From Methylobacterium marchantiae (GTDB taxonomy: Bacteria > Pseudomonadota > Alphaproteobacteria > Rhizobiales > Beijerinckiaceae): 64,000 bases of DNA. Below the pieces are notes generated by a model, which searched no databases, had not been told where the DNA came from, and saw nothing but the letters and a program-made list of their open reading frames with translations. Made by a program: the position numbers and the translations under genes. This document shows positions 9,857 to 19,191 of this stretch, in pieces. Where the stretch lies: positions 1 through 64,000 of the forward strand of contig NZ_BPQT01000030.1 in the NCBI RefSeq assembly GCF_022179405.1, written 5' to 3'. How positions within the stretch are numbered: the stretch's first letter is position 1; every line of letters begins with the position of its first letter.

Positions 9857-11061
9857 GCGAGGCTGCGGCGATAGACGTCCTCGATGCCGTCGAGATGGCG
9901 GTCGAGGGTCAGTGGGTCGGTCCAGAATAGGTCGTAGGCGGCATCCGACATGCGGCGCGCTTCTCCGTCATCGGCGAGCCGAGTGAGGGCGGCGGCGAGG
10001 GAATCCGGTTTGCCGGAGGCGAACCAGAGCCCGTTGACGCCGTCCTCCACCGCCTCGCGCCCGGCGCAGATGTCGCTGACGATCACGGGCGTGCCCGCCG
10101 CCAGGGATTCGAGCACCGTGAGGGGCTGGCCCTCGTACCAGACCGAGGGAAACACCAGGGCGCGGGCCGAGCGCATCAGTGCCTTGACCTCGTCCGGGTT
10201 CTTCCAGCCGAGGAAGCGGGCTTCCGGGTAATCGGCCTCCAGCCGCGCCCGCTGCGGCCCGTCACCGACGAAGACGACGTTCGCGCCGGCGATGCGGGCG
10301 GCCTCGGCGAAGACGTTGGCGCCTTTTTCCGGCGAAATCCGACCGACGAAGACGATGTCGCCGAGCCGGCCCTCCGTCTTGCGGCCCAGAGGTTCGGCAT
10401 CGACAGGGTTCGAGACCTCGTAATAGCGCGTCCGCTTCGGCAGGTAGGGCGCGATCACGGTCTTCTGCAGCCGGCTGATGGTGATGACGGTGGCCACGCT
10501 GCCGATCATGCCGGTATATCGCATCAGGGCATGGCGACCGACCCGCATGAGCTTGCGGGTGTAGCTGCGCGAATCGCAATTATGGGCGATGCAGGCGGGC
10601 GAGAGCGGGGTCCGGTGGCAGGCGGCCGAGACCGGATAATCGTAGAACCCGCCATTGGGGCAGGCGAGGTAGTATTCGTGCATGGTGAACACCACCGGCA
10701 CCTTCGTCGCCCTCAGCACCGGCCCGACCGAGGGCGAAAGCGCCTTGGCCCAGCCATGGACATGGACCACGCTGTCGCCCGGATCGTAGCCGGCGAGCAG
10801 GGCTTCGAGGCGGATCGCCGCCGGACGGTTCCAGAGCCATTGCACGCCGAAACTGGCGAGCGACGTCGTGAGCGCCACGTCCGTCTGGCCGAGCACGATC
10901 ACCTCGATCCCGGCCGCTTCCATCCGGGGATCCGCCGGGCCGACGGCGGAGAAGAACACGATCCGGTTGCCGCGCGCGGCGAGGCCGAGGGCGCTCTCGA
11001 TGGCGACCTTCGCCTGGCCGCCGTTGATGAAGGAATGATCGGCGACGATGATGACGTTCAT
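9814..11061 (-). CDS. Glycosyltransferase family 4 protein
   Basis: 415 aa. The N-terminal Rossmann half opens MNVIIVADHSFINGGQAKVA, and the C-terminal half has the donor-binding signature of GT4 enzymes (VGRISPEKG, FPSVWYEGQPLTVLESLAAG with the E-x7-E pattern). A Cys-containing loop (PLSPACIAHNCDSRS) resembles other GT4 proteins of polysaccharide clusters. It should transfer a sugar from a nucleotide donor to a cell-surface glycan on the cytoplasmic face. A methyltransferase gene lies 23 nt upstream on the same strand, so the two probably act on the same glycan. Confidence 0.88.
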   Translation of the reverse strand: MNVIIVADHSFINGGQAKVAIESALGLAARGNRIVFFSAVGPADPRMEAAGIEVIVLGQTDVALTTSLASFGVQWLWNRPAAIRLEALLAGYDPGDSVVHVHGWAKALSPSVGPVLRATKVPVVFTMHEYYLACPNGGFYDYPVSAACHRTPLSPACIAHNCDSRSYTRKLMRVGRHALMRYTGMIGSVATVITISRLQKTVIAPYLPKRTRYYEVSNPVDAEPLGRKTEGRLGDIVFVGRISPEKGANVFAEAARIAGANVVFVGDGPQRARLEADYPEARFLGWKNPDEVKALMRSARALVFPSVWYEGQPLTVLESLAAGTPVIVSDICAGREAVEDGVNGLWFASGKPDSLAAALTRLADDGEARRMSDAAYDLFWTDPLTLDRHLDGIEDVYRRSLAYAPRPASVRAIHA

Positions 11062-11084
11062 GGCCGGCAGAGAGTGCGCGGAAA

Positions 11085-11885
11085 CTATTTACGAGCGATG
11101 ACGAAGGCGAAGCTCGTGAAGGTCCGCCAGTCGCGGGCGCGGGCGAGCCGGGTGAATGCGCCGTCGATTTGGCGGAGACCCGGCAGCTTGTGGAAATAGC
11201 TGTAGCCGTAGAACGGCAGCACGACGATCTCGCGGAAACCGATCTCCTTCAGGAGCGGGACGATCGCCGCTTCGCTGCCGCGACAATAATTGTAGTGCGC
11301 CGGGAATTTCGGGTTGTCGCCGTCGTCCTTGCGGTCCGGAAAGACGGCGTGGAGAACGGCGCGCGACAGCGCCTCGGGCATCAGTTGATTGACGACGAAG
11401 GGGGGCGCGAACAGGGTCGGGAAGAAGCTCAGCGCGGCCCCACCGGGAGAGAGCAGGCCGTGGATGTTGCGCCACATCTGCGCCACGTCCGGAACGTGCT
11501 CCATCACCATCGAGCAATAGGCGAAATCGAACCGGTCGCGGCCGACCGTGTCGAGCGTGGATTGCGAGGCGATGTCGCAGCAGAGCTTGGAGAATTCGGG
11601 CGGCGCGAGATCGAGCTCCTTCTGCGAGATGTCGTTGATCGTCACCCCGATGCCGTGCCGGAGCAGTTCGGGCGGCTGGAACACCGGGTCGCGACCGCCG
11701 CCGATCTCGAGGTGATCGCGGAGGTCGTACTCGTTGGTGAGCGCGACGATCATGTTCTTGTAGTTGTCCCAGCTCCAGTTCCAGTCCGGGGAATAGCCGA
11801 GGTCGCGCGCGATCGTCCCGATGTCGCGCTGGGCGACGAGGGCGTCGGACGGTTGGAAGCTCCGGTTCGGACTCGTCATGTTCAT
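11085..11885 (-). CDS. Class I SAM-dependent methyltransferase
   Basis: 266 aa. The SAM-binding core has motif I as LEIGGGRDPVF, a following acidic turn (ITINDIS-like), and the later FDFAYCSMVMEHVPD and LLSPGGAALSFFP segments that match the Methyltransf_11/31 fold. The acceptor cannot be told from sequence. It is the first gene of a two-gene unit with a GT4 glycosyltransferase 23 nt downstream, which suggests methylation or modification of a surface sugar. ATGs at 11885 and 11879 are both possible starts. Confidence 0.85.
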   Translation of the reverse strand: MNMTSPNRSFQPSDALVAQRDIGTIARDLGYSPDWNWSWDNYKNMIVALTNEYDLRDHLEIGGGRDPVFQPPELLRHGIGVTINDISQKELDLAPPEFSKLCCDIASQSTLDTVGRDRFDFAYCSMVMEHVPDVAQMWRNIHGLLSPGGAALSFFPTLFAPPFVVNQLMPEALSRAVLHAVFPDRKDDGDNPKFPAHYNYCRGSEAAIVPLLKEIGFREIVVLPFYGYSYFHKLPGLRQIDGAFTRLARARDWRTFTSFAFVIARK

Positions 11886-12195
11886 CGCGAGGCTCGCCTT
11901 CTGAGGCCGCTGATCCGCACGGCAGCGGAGAAGCGTCGCCTATCTGGCGAGGACATTAGGTCGTGCCGCCTTACGGAGATCTCACGCGCGTCGTGACAGC
12001 GACGAATTTTCGAAAGCAGCCTTAACGCTCCATGGCCTTAATCGCGCCATCATGGACCGCTGTGCAGGGGAGGCCGGTCGTCGGCGCGGTGCATCGCCCT
12101 CGCCCGACTTGACGGCCTTCCGAAGGATGCCAGACCTTGCCCCTCAGCGCGCGACGCCATCGTCTCCGTGACGAGCCAGACCGGGGTGACGTCTG
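11886..12195. other. Intergenic region between divergent methyltransferase and adenylate cyclase genes
   Basis: 310 nt carrying the promoters of two divergent genes. No convincing -35/-10 pair, operator or RNA gene was recognised. A weak TTGACG at about 12109 has no good -10 partner. Reading frames that cross it lack ribosome sites and protein-like composition. Confidence 0.5.
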
Positions 12196-13275
12196 ATGCT
12201 GCCGCCTCACCGCTGGTTCTGGATCCTCATCCTCGTCGCCTGTGGCGGCGCCGGACTCCTCTACGACCTGCTGTTCGCCAATGGGGCCGCCCCCCTGGCC
12301 GGGCTGATCTACGGCCTCGCCGTGGGAGCGACGACCCTCGCCTTCGATCGCGGCCTGATCCTCGGCGGACTTCAGGTGCGCCTGCGCCAGCTTCCGGCCA
12401 AGATCTACGTCGTCACCGCCGAGCTCGCCTATGTCCTGATGATCGCCAGCGGGATCGCGCTCGGCGGGCTGATCGTCTGGGCGCTGGGCCTCACCGGCGA
12501 CGCGCTCAGGGACGCCATCAAGATCACGCCTCGGGTTCTCGCCTATTCGCTGGCGGTCTCCGCGATGCTCGTCTTCGTCATCCGCATGCGCGACCTCATC
12601 GGCGGCGAGGTGTTCGTGAACTTCCTCGTCGGCCGTTATCACCGGCCGGTGCGCGAGGAGCGCATCTTCCTCTTCCTCGACGTGGTCGGTTCCACCGCCT
12701 TCGCCGAGACCCACGGCGACCTCAAGGCCCAGGCCTATCTCGGCGCCGTCTTCGCCGCCCTGGCCGAGCCGGTGCGCCGCAACCACGGCTCCACCGACGA
12801 TTACATCGGCGACATGGCGATGATCACCTGGCCGATGGCACGGGGCCTCAAGGACGCCCGCTGCGTCGCCTGCGTCTTCGACGTCCTCGACCGGATCGAG
12901 GCCGAGGCGGCGGCCTGGCAGTCGCGCTTCGGCGTAGTCCCGCGCCTGCGGGCGGCCTTGCATGGCGGTTCGATCGTCACCGCGGAAGTCGGGGTCGACC
13001 GGCACAAGATCGCCTATTTCGGCGACACGGTGAACGTGACTTCGCGGATCGAGGCCCTGTGCCGCCCCCTCGGGACGGAGCTCCTGATCTCGGACGATCT
13101 CCTCGCCCGCCTGCCGCATCTGCCCCAGGGGATCAGCGCCCGCTCGCTCGGCGCGCATGCCCTGCGTGGCCGTGGCCAGCCGCTCGCCGTCTCGACCCTC
13201 GAGCGCGCGAGCCTGGCGATCGCCGGTTCGGAGCCGGTGAGGGAGGTCGCTCCGCGCCTGGCCGCATCGCTATGA
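12196..13275 (+). CDS. Class III adenylate/guanylate cyclase with N-terminal membrane domain
   Basis: 359 aa. The first 135 residues hold about four membrane helices. The cyclase domain (about 150-320) has the two metal Asp residues, Asp162 in FLFLDVVGS and Asp206 in DDYIGDMAM, and the transition-state pair Asn280 and Arg284 in [12 protein letters not shown]. It therefore looks catalytically complete and should make cAMP from ATP at the inner membrane. No HAMP or CHASE sensor is seen. The stop codon overlaps the start of the next gene (ATGA), so the two are translationally coupled. Confidence 0.9.
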   Translation: MLPPHRWFWILILVACGGAGLLYDLLFANGAAPLAGLIYGLAVGATTLAFDRGLILGGLQVRLRQLPAKIYVVTAELAYVLMIASGIALGGLIVWALGLTGDALRDAIKITPRVLAYSLAVSAMLVFVIRMRDLIGGEVFVNFLVGRYHRPVREERIFLFLDVVGSTAFAETHGDLKAQAYLGAVFAALAEPVRRNHGSTDDYIGDMAMITWPMARGLKDARCVACVFDVLDRIEAEAAAWQSRFGVVPRLRAALHGGSIVTAEVGVDRHKIAYFGDTVNVTSRIEALCRPLGTELLISDDLLARLPHLPQGISARSLGAHALRGRGQPLAVSTLERASLAIAGSEPVREVAPRLAASL

Positions 13276-13754
13276 GCGATCCGGGCTCCGACCGTTCGAT
13301 CGTCGTCCATATCGATGCCGATGCCTGCCCGGTGAAGGACGAGACCTATCGCGTCGCCGGCCGATACGGCCTGCACGTCTACGTCGTGGCCAACAGCTTC
13401 ATCTCCCTGCCGCGCGAGCCCTGGATCGAGCGGGTGGTGGTGAGCGACCGTTTCGATGCCGCCGACGACTGGATCGCGGAGCGTGCCCGGCCCGGCGCCG
13501 TGGTCGTCACCTCCGACGTGCCCCTCGCGAGCCGCTGCGTGAAGGCCGGGGCAGAGGTCCTCGCACCCACCGGGAAACCCTTCAGCGAGAGCGGGATCGG
13601 GCTCGCTCTGGCGACCCGCAACCTGATGCAGGACCTGCGCGAGGCCGGCGCGGTCACGGGCGGCCCCCGCCCGTTCTCGGCCAGGGACCGCTCCGCCTTC
13701 CTCGGTGCCCTCGACCGGACCGTCATGCGCCTGAAGCGGGGCGGTTTCGGCTGA
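13272..13754 (+). CDS. YaiI/YqxD family protein (DUF188)
   Basis: 160 aa, the normal length. It opens with the family hallmark [13 protein letters not shown] and has the later [20 protein letters not shown] and [10 protein letters not shown] motifs. The fold is related to PIN-like nucleases with conserved acidic residues, but the physiological role is not established. The ATG overlaps the cyclase stop codon by 4 nt. Nothing links cyclic nucleotide synthesis to this family, so the coupling may be accidental. Confidence 0.92.
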   Translation: MSDPGSDRSIVVHIDADACPVKDETYRVAGRYGLHVYVVANSFISLPREPWIERVVVSDRFDAADDWIAERARPGAVVVTSDVPLASRCVKAGAEVLAPTGKPFSESGIGLALATRNLMQDLREAGAVTGGPRPFSARDRSAFLGALDRTVMRLKRGGFG

Positions 13755-13761
13755 GGCCCGC

Positions 13762-13779
13762 CGCAGCCGAACGGCTGCG
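13762..13779. terminator. Hairpin between convergent genes, possible bidirectional terminator
   Basis: CGCAGCC-GAAC-GGCTGCG is a perfect 7-bp stem with a 4-nt loop. It sits in the 43-nt gap between the convergent YaiI-family gene and HD-GYP gene. It lacks a U-tract on either side, so termination is inferred only from position and symmetry. Confidence 0.5.
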
Positions 13780-13797
13780 ATCCGCGGCCGAGGATCC

Positions 13798-14856
13798 TCA
13801 GACGTTGTGCGCCATGGCTTCCCCGAAGGACTGGACCAGTCCGCCCTCGAGGCGCCCCGTCATGTCCGAGAGGATCGCCATGGCGACGGCAGTCGGCATC
13901 GCCGGCTTGTAGACACGTTTCTCGGTGAGCGCCGAATAGATGTCGCAGATCGTCAACAGCCTCACGGTATCGCTGACGGCGTTTCCGCTGAGACCGTCGG
14001 GATAGCCCGATCCGTCGAGCATCTCGTGATGATGCCGCACGGCGTCGAGGGTGGCGGCGTCGCAGCCGCTCGGCTTCAGCTTCTCGTAGCCGATGACCGG
14101 GTGGGTCCGCATGATCGCGGTCTCCGCATCGTCGAGCCGACCCGGCTTGTTGAGGATCGCGAGGGGAATCTTGGCCTTCCCCAGATCGTGCAGCAATGCG
14201 GCGCGGACGAAGTGACTGCGGTCGTCTTCCGCGAAGCCGAGATGGAGCGAGAACTTCGCGGCCACTCCGGCCACCAGCAGGCAATGCTGATAGGTGGCGT
14301 CGTCATGGGTCCACACCCTGTCGAGCCAGCGGGTCAGCCCGCCCTCGCGCACCGCCGAAATGATGGGGTCGAGGCTGGCATCGACATGGGTCATGGAGAC
14401 GTGATCGTTCGTCCGCGCGCTATCGAACAGGCGCGTCAGGACCTCGGTGGCACGGGCGACGCCACGCTCGATGGTGCGGTTCGGCCGTTCCGCGCGATCC
14501 TGGATCACCTGCGACATCACCGTGCGTGCGACCATGGCGGGAGGGGTCAGCGCGGAGAGGCAGCAGGTCGCGCCGAGGTTCTTGGCGTCGCGCAAGCTGG
14601 TTTCGCTCATGTTCCGCAGCAGGGAGATCACGGGAATATCTGCGGATTTCAGTTCCGCGAAGGCGCTACGCATGGCCGAAGCAGCATCGCGCCGGTCGAG
14701 GGTCACGTCGGAAACCACACCGATCGGCTGCTGCTCGAGTTCGAAGGTCGCATCGAACCTGAAGACCTTGCACTCCGCGACGAGACTCAATTCTCTGCGC
14801 AGTATATCGCTGTTGTCGGGCCGATCCGTGATTAAGAATACTGTCCCATCGAACAT
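13798..14856 (-). CDS. HD-GYP domain cyclic di-GMP phosphodiesterase
   Basis: 352 aa. The C-terminal HD-GYP domain (about 170-345) has the metal-site motifs: His191, His-Asp at 223-224 (HDLGKAKIP), HHE at 276-278 and GYP at 284-286 (DGSGYPDGLSG). The N-terminal 120 residues resemble a receiver-like fold but lack a clear phospho-acceptor Asp in the usual place, so it may be a pseudo-receiver. The expected activity is hydrolysis of cyclic di-GMP. It is a single gene, convergent with the cyclase/YaiI pair. The AT-rich upstream region holds a perfect 12-bp palindrome at 14933-14944. Confidence 0.88.
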   Translation of the reverse strand: MFDGTVFLITDRPDNSDILRRELSLVAECKVFRFDATFELEQQPIGVVSDVTLDRRDAASAMRSAFAELKSADIPVISLLRNMSETSLRDAKNLGATCCLSALTPPAMVARTVMSQVIQDRAERPNRTIERGVARATEVLTRLFDSARTNDHVSMTHVDASLDPIISAVREGGLTRWLDRVWTHDDATYQHCLLVAGVAAKFSLHLGFAEDDRSHFVRAALLHDLGKAKIPLAILNKPGRLDDAETAIMRTHPVIGYEKLKPSGCDAATLDAVRHHHEMLDGSGYPDGLSGNAVSDTVRLLTICDIYSALTEKRVYKPAMPTAVAMAILSDMTGRLEGGLVQSFGEAMAHNV

Positions 14857-14932
14857 TCGGGGCCGGTCCGAGCTTCCATGTCCATTAGCAAGTGATACTC
14901 GGCGAAAAACATGGAGAGACTATTAACTCGAC

Positions 14933-14944
14933 CGTCGATCGACG
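14933..14944. promoter_or_regulatory. Perfect 12-bp palindrome upstream of the HD-GYP gene
   Basis: CGTCGATCGACG reads the same on both strands and lies 77 nt before the HD-GYP start in an AT-rich gap of 151 nt, the only clearly AT-rich segment nearby. It could be an operator, but no regulator is assigned to it. Confidence 0.3.
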
Positions 14945-15007
14945 TTCCAGGCCCGCGAATCGACAAATCTACGTTTTTCCGAATCCGCATGTTTGAAGAG
15001 ATAGCAA

Positions 15008-16315
15008 TTAAACAATATGTAATGAGCAGTTCGCCGCAGCCATCGTGCCTTCTTCATAAGCACCGCCGGCGGTGCCCCACTGAAGACGTGAGAGCGCTTC
15101 ACCAGCAAACCATATCTTGTTGCCGATCGGTGTCTGAAGACGCTGCCGTGCCGGCGCGTGCCCCGGCGGTACGACGGCCCATGAGCCGAGAGACCAGGGG
15201 TCGTGGCGCCACTCGCTGATGGCAGGAATGGAAAGATCGTGCAGGGCGCGGTGGCCGAAATGGTCCGCCAGGACGGAGCGGACTAGGCGGCGCGCGGCAT
15301 CCGGGTCGCGGCCCCGCGCATCGAGGGCCTGCGCCATGTGCGTATCGAGTTCGAAGAAGTGAAACGGCGTATCGTCGACGCGCGTCAGCAGGCCGGGTGG
15401 GCGGTGGCGCCCGCCGACCATGGCGGCGAGCCGGTCCCGTCCCTGGAACGGTGCGGACGGCCAATGCAGCACGGCATGCTCGTATATCCCGCTCGAGAAC
15501 CCGTCGATGGCCGCGCGCGTCTCGGGCGGCAGCGCCGGGTTGAACAGGGGTGAGGCGCGCAGCACCATCATCGGGATCGTGACGATCACCGCCTCGGCGT
15601 GCCGCACCGATCCGTCCGCGACTTCCACGGCGACACCGGGGCCCGACCAGTCGATGCGCACGACGGGAGTGTTCAGCGCGATCGGCAATCCTTGCGCGAG
15701 GCGCGCCAGGTATCCGCCATAGCCGCCGGCGATGAAACGGTTGTCGCCGTATTCCATGCTGGGAAAATCGTGGAGCGAGACCTCGGTCAGCGGACGTCCG
15801 GAGACGAGGCCGTGGACGAGGGAGATGCGTTCGGCCCAGGGGCCGAGGCCCGGCGGCAATGCGCTCGATGCCGGGCGGTCGGGACCGTCGAGGCCGGCCT
15901 GCACGGTCAGGGCGCGATCGGCCACCGAGAAGGCACGGGCATGGGCGGCGGCCTCCGCCGGGCGCCCCTTGCGGCCGGACACGAACAGGTGCCCTTCCTG
16001 CGCTGCCACCCTCAGGGGCTCGCCGCGCGCCTCGCCCAGTCGGACCAGCGGGTTGATCGGTCCGGCATGGAGCCAGTGCCCGCCGAGATCCACCGGATGG
16101 CCGCGCAGATTCGTGGTGACGAGCCGCCCGCCGATCCTGTCGCGCGCCTCCAGCACGGCGACGGAGACGCCCCGCTCCGTGAGGGTCCGCGCCGCCGCGA
16201 TACCGGCGGCTCCCGCACCGACCACGATCACGTCGGCATGGGCGGGAAGCGGCGCGAGACGGGGGGCGATGCTCGGCCGGAAACGATCATGCGCAGGACG
16301 GGGTGTCGGGATCAT
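15008..16315 (-). CDS. FAD-dependent flavin monoamine oxidase family protein
   Basis: 435 aa. An N-terminal FAD-binding Rossmann motif (VIVVGAGAAGIAAARTL, then E at the end of the second strand in VLEARDRIGGR) and the GGR motif are typical of amine oxidases. The C-terminal FAD segment is IWFAGEALSRLQWGTAGGAYEEG, the usual GE-x-T/GA-x-EG region. The substrate (an amine, amino acid or polyamine) cannot be told. There is no signal peptide. It is a single gene with no related neighbour; its stop lies 151 nt from the start of the HD-GYP gene. Confidence 0.85.
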   Translation of the reverse strand: MIPTPRPAHDRFRPSIAPRLAPLPAHADVIVVGAGAAGIAAARTLTERGVSVAVLEARDRIGGRLVTTNLRGHPVDLGGHWLHAGPINPLVRLGEARGEPLRVAAQEGHLFVSGRKGRPAEAAAHARAFSVADRALTVQAGLDGPDRPASSALPPGLGPWAERISLVHGLVSGRPLTEVSLHDFPSMEYGDNRFIAGGYGGYLARLAQGLPIALNTPVVRIDWSGPGVAVEVADGSVRHAEAVIVTIPMMVLRASPLFNPALPPETRAAIDGFSSGIYEHAVLHWPSAPFQGRDRLAAMVGGRHRPPGLLTRVDDTPFHFFELDTHMAQALDARGRDPDAARRLVRSVLADHFGHRALHDLSIPAISEWRHDPWSLGSWAVVPPGHAPARQRLQTPIGNKIWFAGEALSRLQWGTAGGAYEEGTMAAANCSLHIV

Positions 16316-16415
16316 GCGGGGCGGGCTTCCGGGAGACGGGGACGCGATCCTCTACCAGCCGCCACCGGCGCGCGCACCTCACGGCCCGGCGCCGTCGGCC
16401 GCTCACCTCACGCCG

Positions 16416-17351
16416 TCATGGTGACGGCAACGGCGTCGGATCGAGCACCTCCACGAGAGAGGACCGGTCTCCCCCGGGCCGGGGGCTGCCGAGAAGGGAA
16501 TGGATTCGCCCCTCATGGGTCACGGCGCCGAAGCCGTGCCGGGGGTGGCGCAGGCGCGCCAGCGCACGCCAGAGATCCGCACGCGGATCGTACGCCTCCA
16601 CCGCATCGAAGGTCTTCGATGCGGATTCCCCGCCGATGACGATCACCTCGCGGCCGAGCACCGTCGAGGCCGCGCCGCTGCGGGGGGTGGGAAGCGGTGC
16701 TGCCGCGTTCCAACGGTCGGCGGCGGCATCGTAGACCTCGTTGACCGCGAGGTTGCGGGACGGCTCGCCATCGACGCGTCCGCCCGTGGCGACCAGCTTG
16801 CCGTCGACGGCCTGGACCGACAGGTGGTCCCTCGGCGTCGGCAGGGGCGCCGCGCTCGTCCAGGAATCCGTCGCCGGATCGTAGACCTCGTGGGCCGGAG
16901 AATTCGCGCGCCCGCTGACACTTCCGCCGACGACATGGATCGCCGTGCCGATGACGGTCGCCCCGCCGGCCGCGCGCGGCGTAGGGAGGTCGCGGCGACG
17001 CTCCCAGGCATCGGCCCCGGGATCGTAGACCCAGACCTTTCCGCTCGCCTCCCAGCCGTTCACGTAACCGCCGAACACGTAGATCCTGCCCCCATAGCCG
17101 GCCGCCATGGTGTGATGGACCGGATAAGGAAACGGAGCTCCCTTGGTCCAGGTCTCGCGCGAGGGATCGTAGATCAGAAGCTCGGTGGCTCCGGCAAAAT
17201 CGCCGATCACGTAGGCCCTACCGTCGATGGCGGCGACGGCCACCTCCGAGCGCTCGGCCGGTGCCGGCCGTCCCGCTCTCCAGCCGCCGACCTCATGCGC
17301 ATGGGCGCCGCCGACGACAAGGGCGACTGCGATGGCGAGACCGAATCTCAT
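16416..17351 (-). CDS. Secreted kelch-repeat protein
   Basis: 311 aa from the ATG at 17351, which begins a good signal peptide (MRFGLAIAVALVVGGAHA). Five to six kelch units follow, each with a Gly pair and a YDP..W element about 12 residues later (IYDPSRETW, VYDPGADAW, VYDPATDSW, VYDAAADRW, AYDPRADLW). They should fold into a beta-propeller in the periplasm or outside the cell. Such proteins often bind ligands or partners; none is suggested by context. The reading frame extends upstream to 17471, but only without a signal peptide. Confidence 0.85.
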   Translation of the reverse strand: MRFGLAIAVALVVGGAHAHEVGGWRAGRPAPAERSEVAVAAIDGRAYVIGDFAGATELLIYDPSRETWTKGAPFPYPVHHTMAAGYGGRIYVFGGYVNGWEASGKVWVYDPGADAWERRRDLPTPRAAGGATVIGTAIHVVGGSVSGRANSPAHEVYDPATDSWTSAAPLPTPRDHLSVQAVDGKLVATGGRVDGEPSRNLAVNEVYDAAADRWNAAAPLPTPRSGAASTVLGREVIVIGGESASKTFDAVEAYDPRADLWRALARLRHPRHGFGAVTHEGRIHSLLGSPRPGGDRSSLVEVLDPTPLPSP

Positions 17352-17542
17352 GGTCGGAAGCTCATGTCGCCGGTGTTCCCATGGAGGGGTGCCGGCTGGA
17401 AACGCGCGACGGCGGCGAAAAGGTTCGGGCCGTAACCGCCCGCCGGGGTTGCGCCGTGGCGCGCGCGACACCAGAACCCGGTGCTGACGGCGGGTCCCGC
17501 ACAGGCGCCCGCTTACAAACGCGGAACAAGGACCCTGGCGCC

Positions 17543-18259
17543 ATGCTCATTCAGGCCGCCTACGCTGCCGCCAGGCAGGTGCTCTCGCCGCCGCTGCGGG
17601 CGATTCTCTGGAAGTCCCTGGCCCTCACCCTCGGGCTTCTCGTCCTGATCTGGGCCGGCCTGACCAAGGCGATCGACTGGTTCCTGGCGAACCACCACCT
17701 CTCGGCGAGCTACCCGTTCCTCGACACGATGGCGGTGTTCTTCGCCGGTGCGGGCCTGTTCATCGGCCTCGCCTACGTCATGCCGGCGGTCTCGATCCTG
17801 GTGGCGGGCTACTTCCTCGACGATGCCGCCGCGATCGTGGAGCGCACCGACTTTCCGGGCGATGCGCCGGGCACCGCGCTGCCGATCGGCTCGGCGATGC
17901 TCTACGCCCTGCGCTTCGCGGGCCTCGCCCTGCTGGTCAACCTCGTCGCGCTGATCCTGTTCTTCGTGCCCGGCGTGAACCTCGTGGCGTTCTTCCTCGC
18001 CAACACCTACCTGCTCGGGCGGGAATATTTCGAGCTCGCCGCCGGGCGCTTCCGGCCGATGCCGGAAGCCGGGGCCATGCGCCGGCATTTCAGCCTGACC
18101 ACCATGACGGCCGGCGCCATGCTGGCGGGCCTGATGGTGGTGCCCGTCCTCAACCTGCTGACGCCGCTCTTCGGCATCGCCCTGATGGTCCATGTCCACA
18201 AGGGGCTGAGCCGGAAGCTGGTGCCGGTGGGGGCGGAAGTGCGCAAGCGGTTGGGGTGA
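17543..18259 (+). CDS. EI24/CysZ-like membrane protein (sulfate transporter family)
   Basis: 238 aa with four to five hydrophobic segments and the general pattern of the EI24/CysZ family (long helices near residues 25-50, 60-90, 125-165 and 190-215, with LLGREYFELAAGR between the last two). CysZ is a sulfate channel in enteric bacteria; alphaproteobacterial members are often annotated by that name without evidence. The sfn sulfur genes lie 3 kb away, which is too far to support a functional link. The ATG at 17543 fits the start of the first helix region. Confidence 0.75.
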   Translation: MLIQAAYAAARQVLSPPLRAILWKSLALTLGLLVLIWAGLTKAIDWFLANHHLSASYPFLDTMAVFFAGAGLFIGLAYVMPAVSILVAGYFLDDAAAIVERTDFPGDAPGTALPIGSAMLYALRFAGLALLVNLVALILFFVPGVNLVAFFLANTYLLGREYFELAAGRFRPMPEAGAMRRHFSLTTMTAGAMLAGLMVVPVLNLLTPLFGIALMVHVHKGLSRKLVPVGAEVRKRLG

Positions 18260-18267
18260 GGAAGGGA

Positions 18268-18825
18268 TCACTGGTCCCGCAACTTCCCCTTCAGCGAAAG
18301 CAACAGGGCCACGGCGTGCTTCGTGTCGCGATCGGCGGCGGAAGCGGCACTTTTCCAGTCCCGTATGGCTCGCCGTACCCGGCGGTGAAGCTGTCGGGCA
18401 TCCGTCGCGCTCAGAGGTTCGCTCAGATTATAGTCAGCGTCTTCCCGTTTCGCTTTCGCATCGAGATACGCGGTCGCCAACTGTTGAACGAAGGCTGGTG
18501 TGGAAATCGGACCCGCAGCCGTAGCCGGCAATCGAAACAGATCTTCGACGGATTTCTCAATAGTTGCGCCCTTCAGCTTTCCGTAAGTGATGGTCAATCC
18601 CGTATGGGAGAGCGTACGAACAAACAGCCTCCGTCTTTGACGAAGTTCGTTGCTCGTACCGATCAGTCTCAGGGCGGCTTCGTCGAGACTGAAATGGAAA
18701 ATCGCATAATAGGACGTCGAAATACTTCTGCGTACGCAGGCGGATTTGAGTGGGCCTTTCTGACCCGTGCGCCGTGCGTGCAACCGCGCGGCAGCCCGCA
18801 ACAGATCGTCGGAAAAGTTGGACAT
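18268..18825 (-). CDS. HEPN-like domain protein, second gene of a two-gene module
   Basis: 185 aa. The segment RRSISTSYYAIFHF (about residues 32-45) is the hallmark of HEPN-family proteins (RRxxSxxYYAxFH), and the rest is predicted helical. HEPN proteins include many RNases of toxin-antitoxin, CRISPR and defence systems. The usual catalytic RX4-6H motif is not obvious; the nearest candidate is RDTKH near the C terminus. The ATG at 18825 shares one base with the stop of the upstream 90-aa gene (TGATG), so they are translationally coupled. GC content of this stretch is visibly lower than in the flanking genes, which suggests acquisition. Confidence 0.7.
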   Translation of the reverse strand: MSNFSDDLLRAAARLHARRTGQKGPLKSACVRRSISTSYYAIFHFSLDEAALRLIGTSNELRQRRRLFVRTLSHTGLTITYGKLKGATIEKSVEDLFRLPATAAGPISTPAFVQQLATAYLDAKAKREDADYNLSEPLSATDARQLHRRVRRAIRDWKSAASAADRDTKHAVALLLSLKGKLRDQ

Positions 18826-19097
18826 CAAGGCTCGGAGAAACGAACGCTGGGAAAACGGTCATCCTTCTTGGAAATCTCTCCCTCGATGGAGGATGTGATC
18901 GTATCGACATCATCTTCCGAGAGCTCGTCCAAGTTTTTAAAATGAATGAGAATTCTCAGAAATTCGCCTTCGTCGTCGTAATTGCTGGCTTCGACGTCGA
19001 CTCCGTTGAGTGCCTTTGCGAATGGTGACGAGCCGACAATCTTCCTTACGAGTGTCGCGACATCACTTGGGTTCGCATGTTTCAGGTCGGCTTTCAT
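18825..19097 (-). CDS. Small protein of unknown function, first gene of the HEPN module
   Basis: 90 aa, acidic, with a predicted alpha/beta pattern (a helix around residues 12-30, a strand EFLRILIHF, a helix, and a final strand RFPSVRF). No known family is recognised. It overlaps the HEPN gene by one base. A small acidic protein encoded directly before a HEPN protein fits an antitoxin or partner protein, but it does not look like a nucleotidyltransferase of the MNT type usually paired with HEPN. The ATG at 19097 has only a weak ribosome site. Confidence 0.65.
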   Translation of the reverse strand: MKADLKHANPSDVATLVRKIVGSSPFAKALNGVDVEASNYDDEGEFLRILIHFKNLDELSEDDVDTITSSIEGEISKKDDRFPSVRFSEP

Positions 19098-19191
19098 CCA
19101 TATCAGAGATTAAAGCCCATAGGTTTGATCTCCGGAGCACGCATTTCAACGTCAACGCATGCAAGACGTTATCGCGGATACGAAACTCGAT

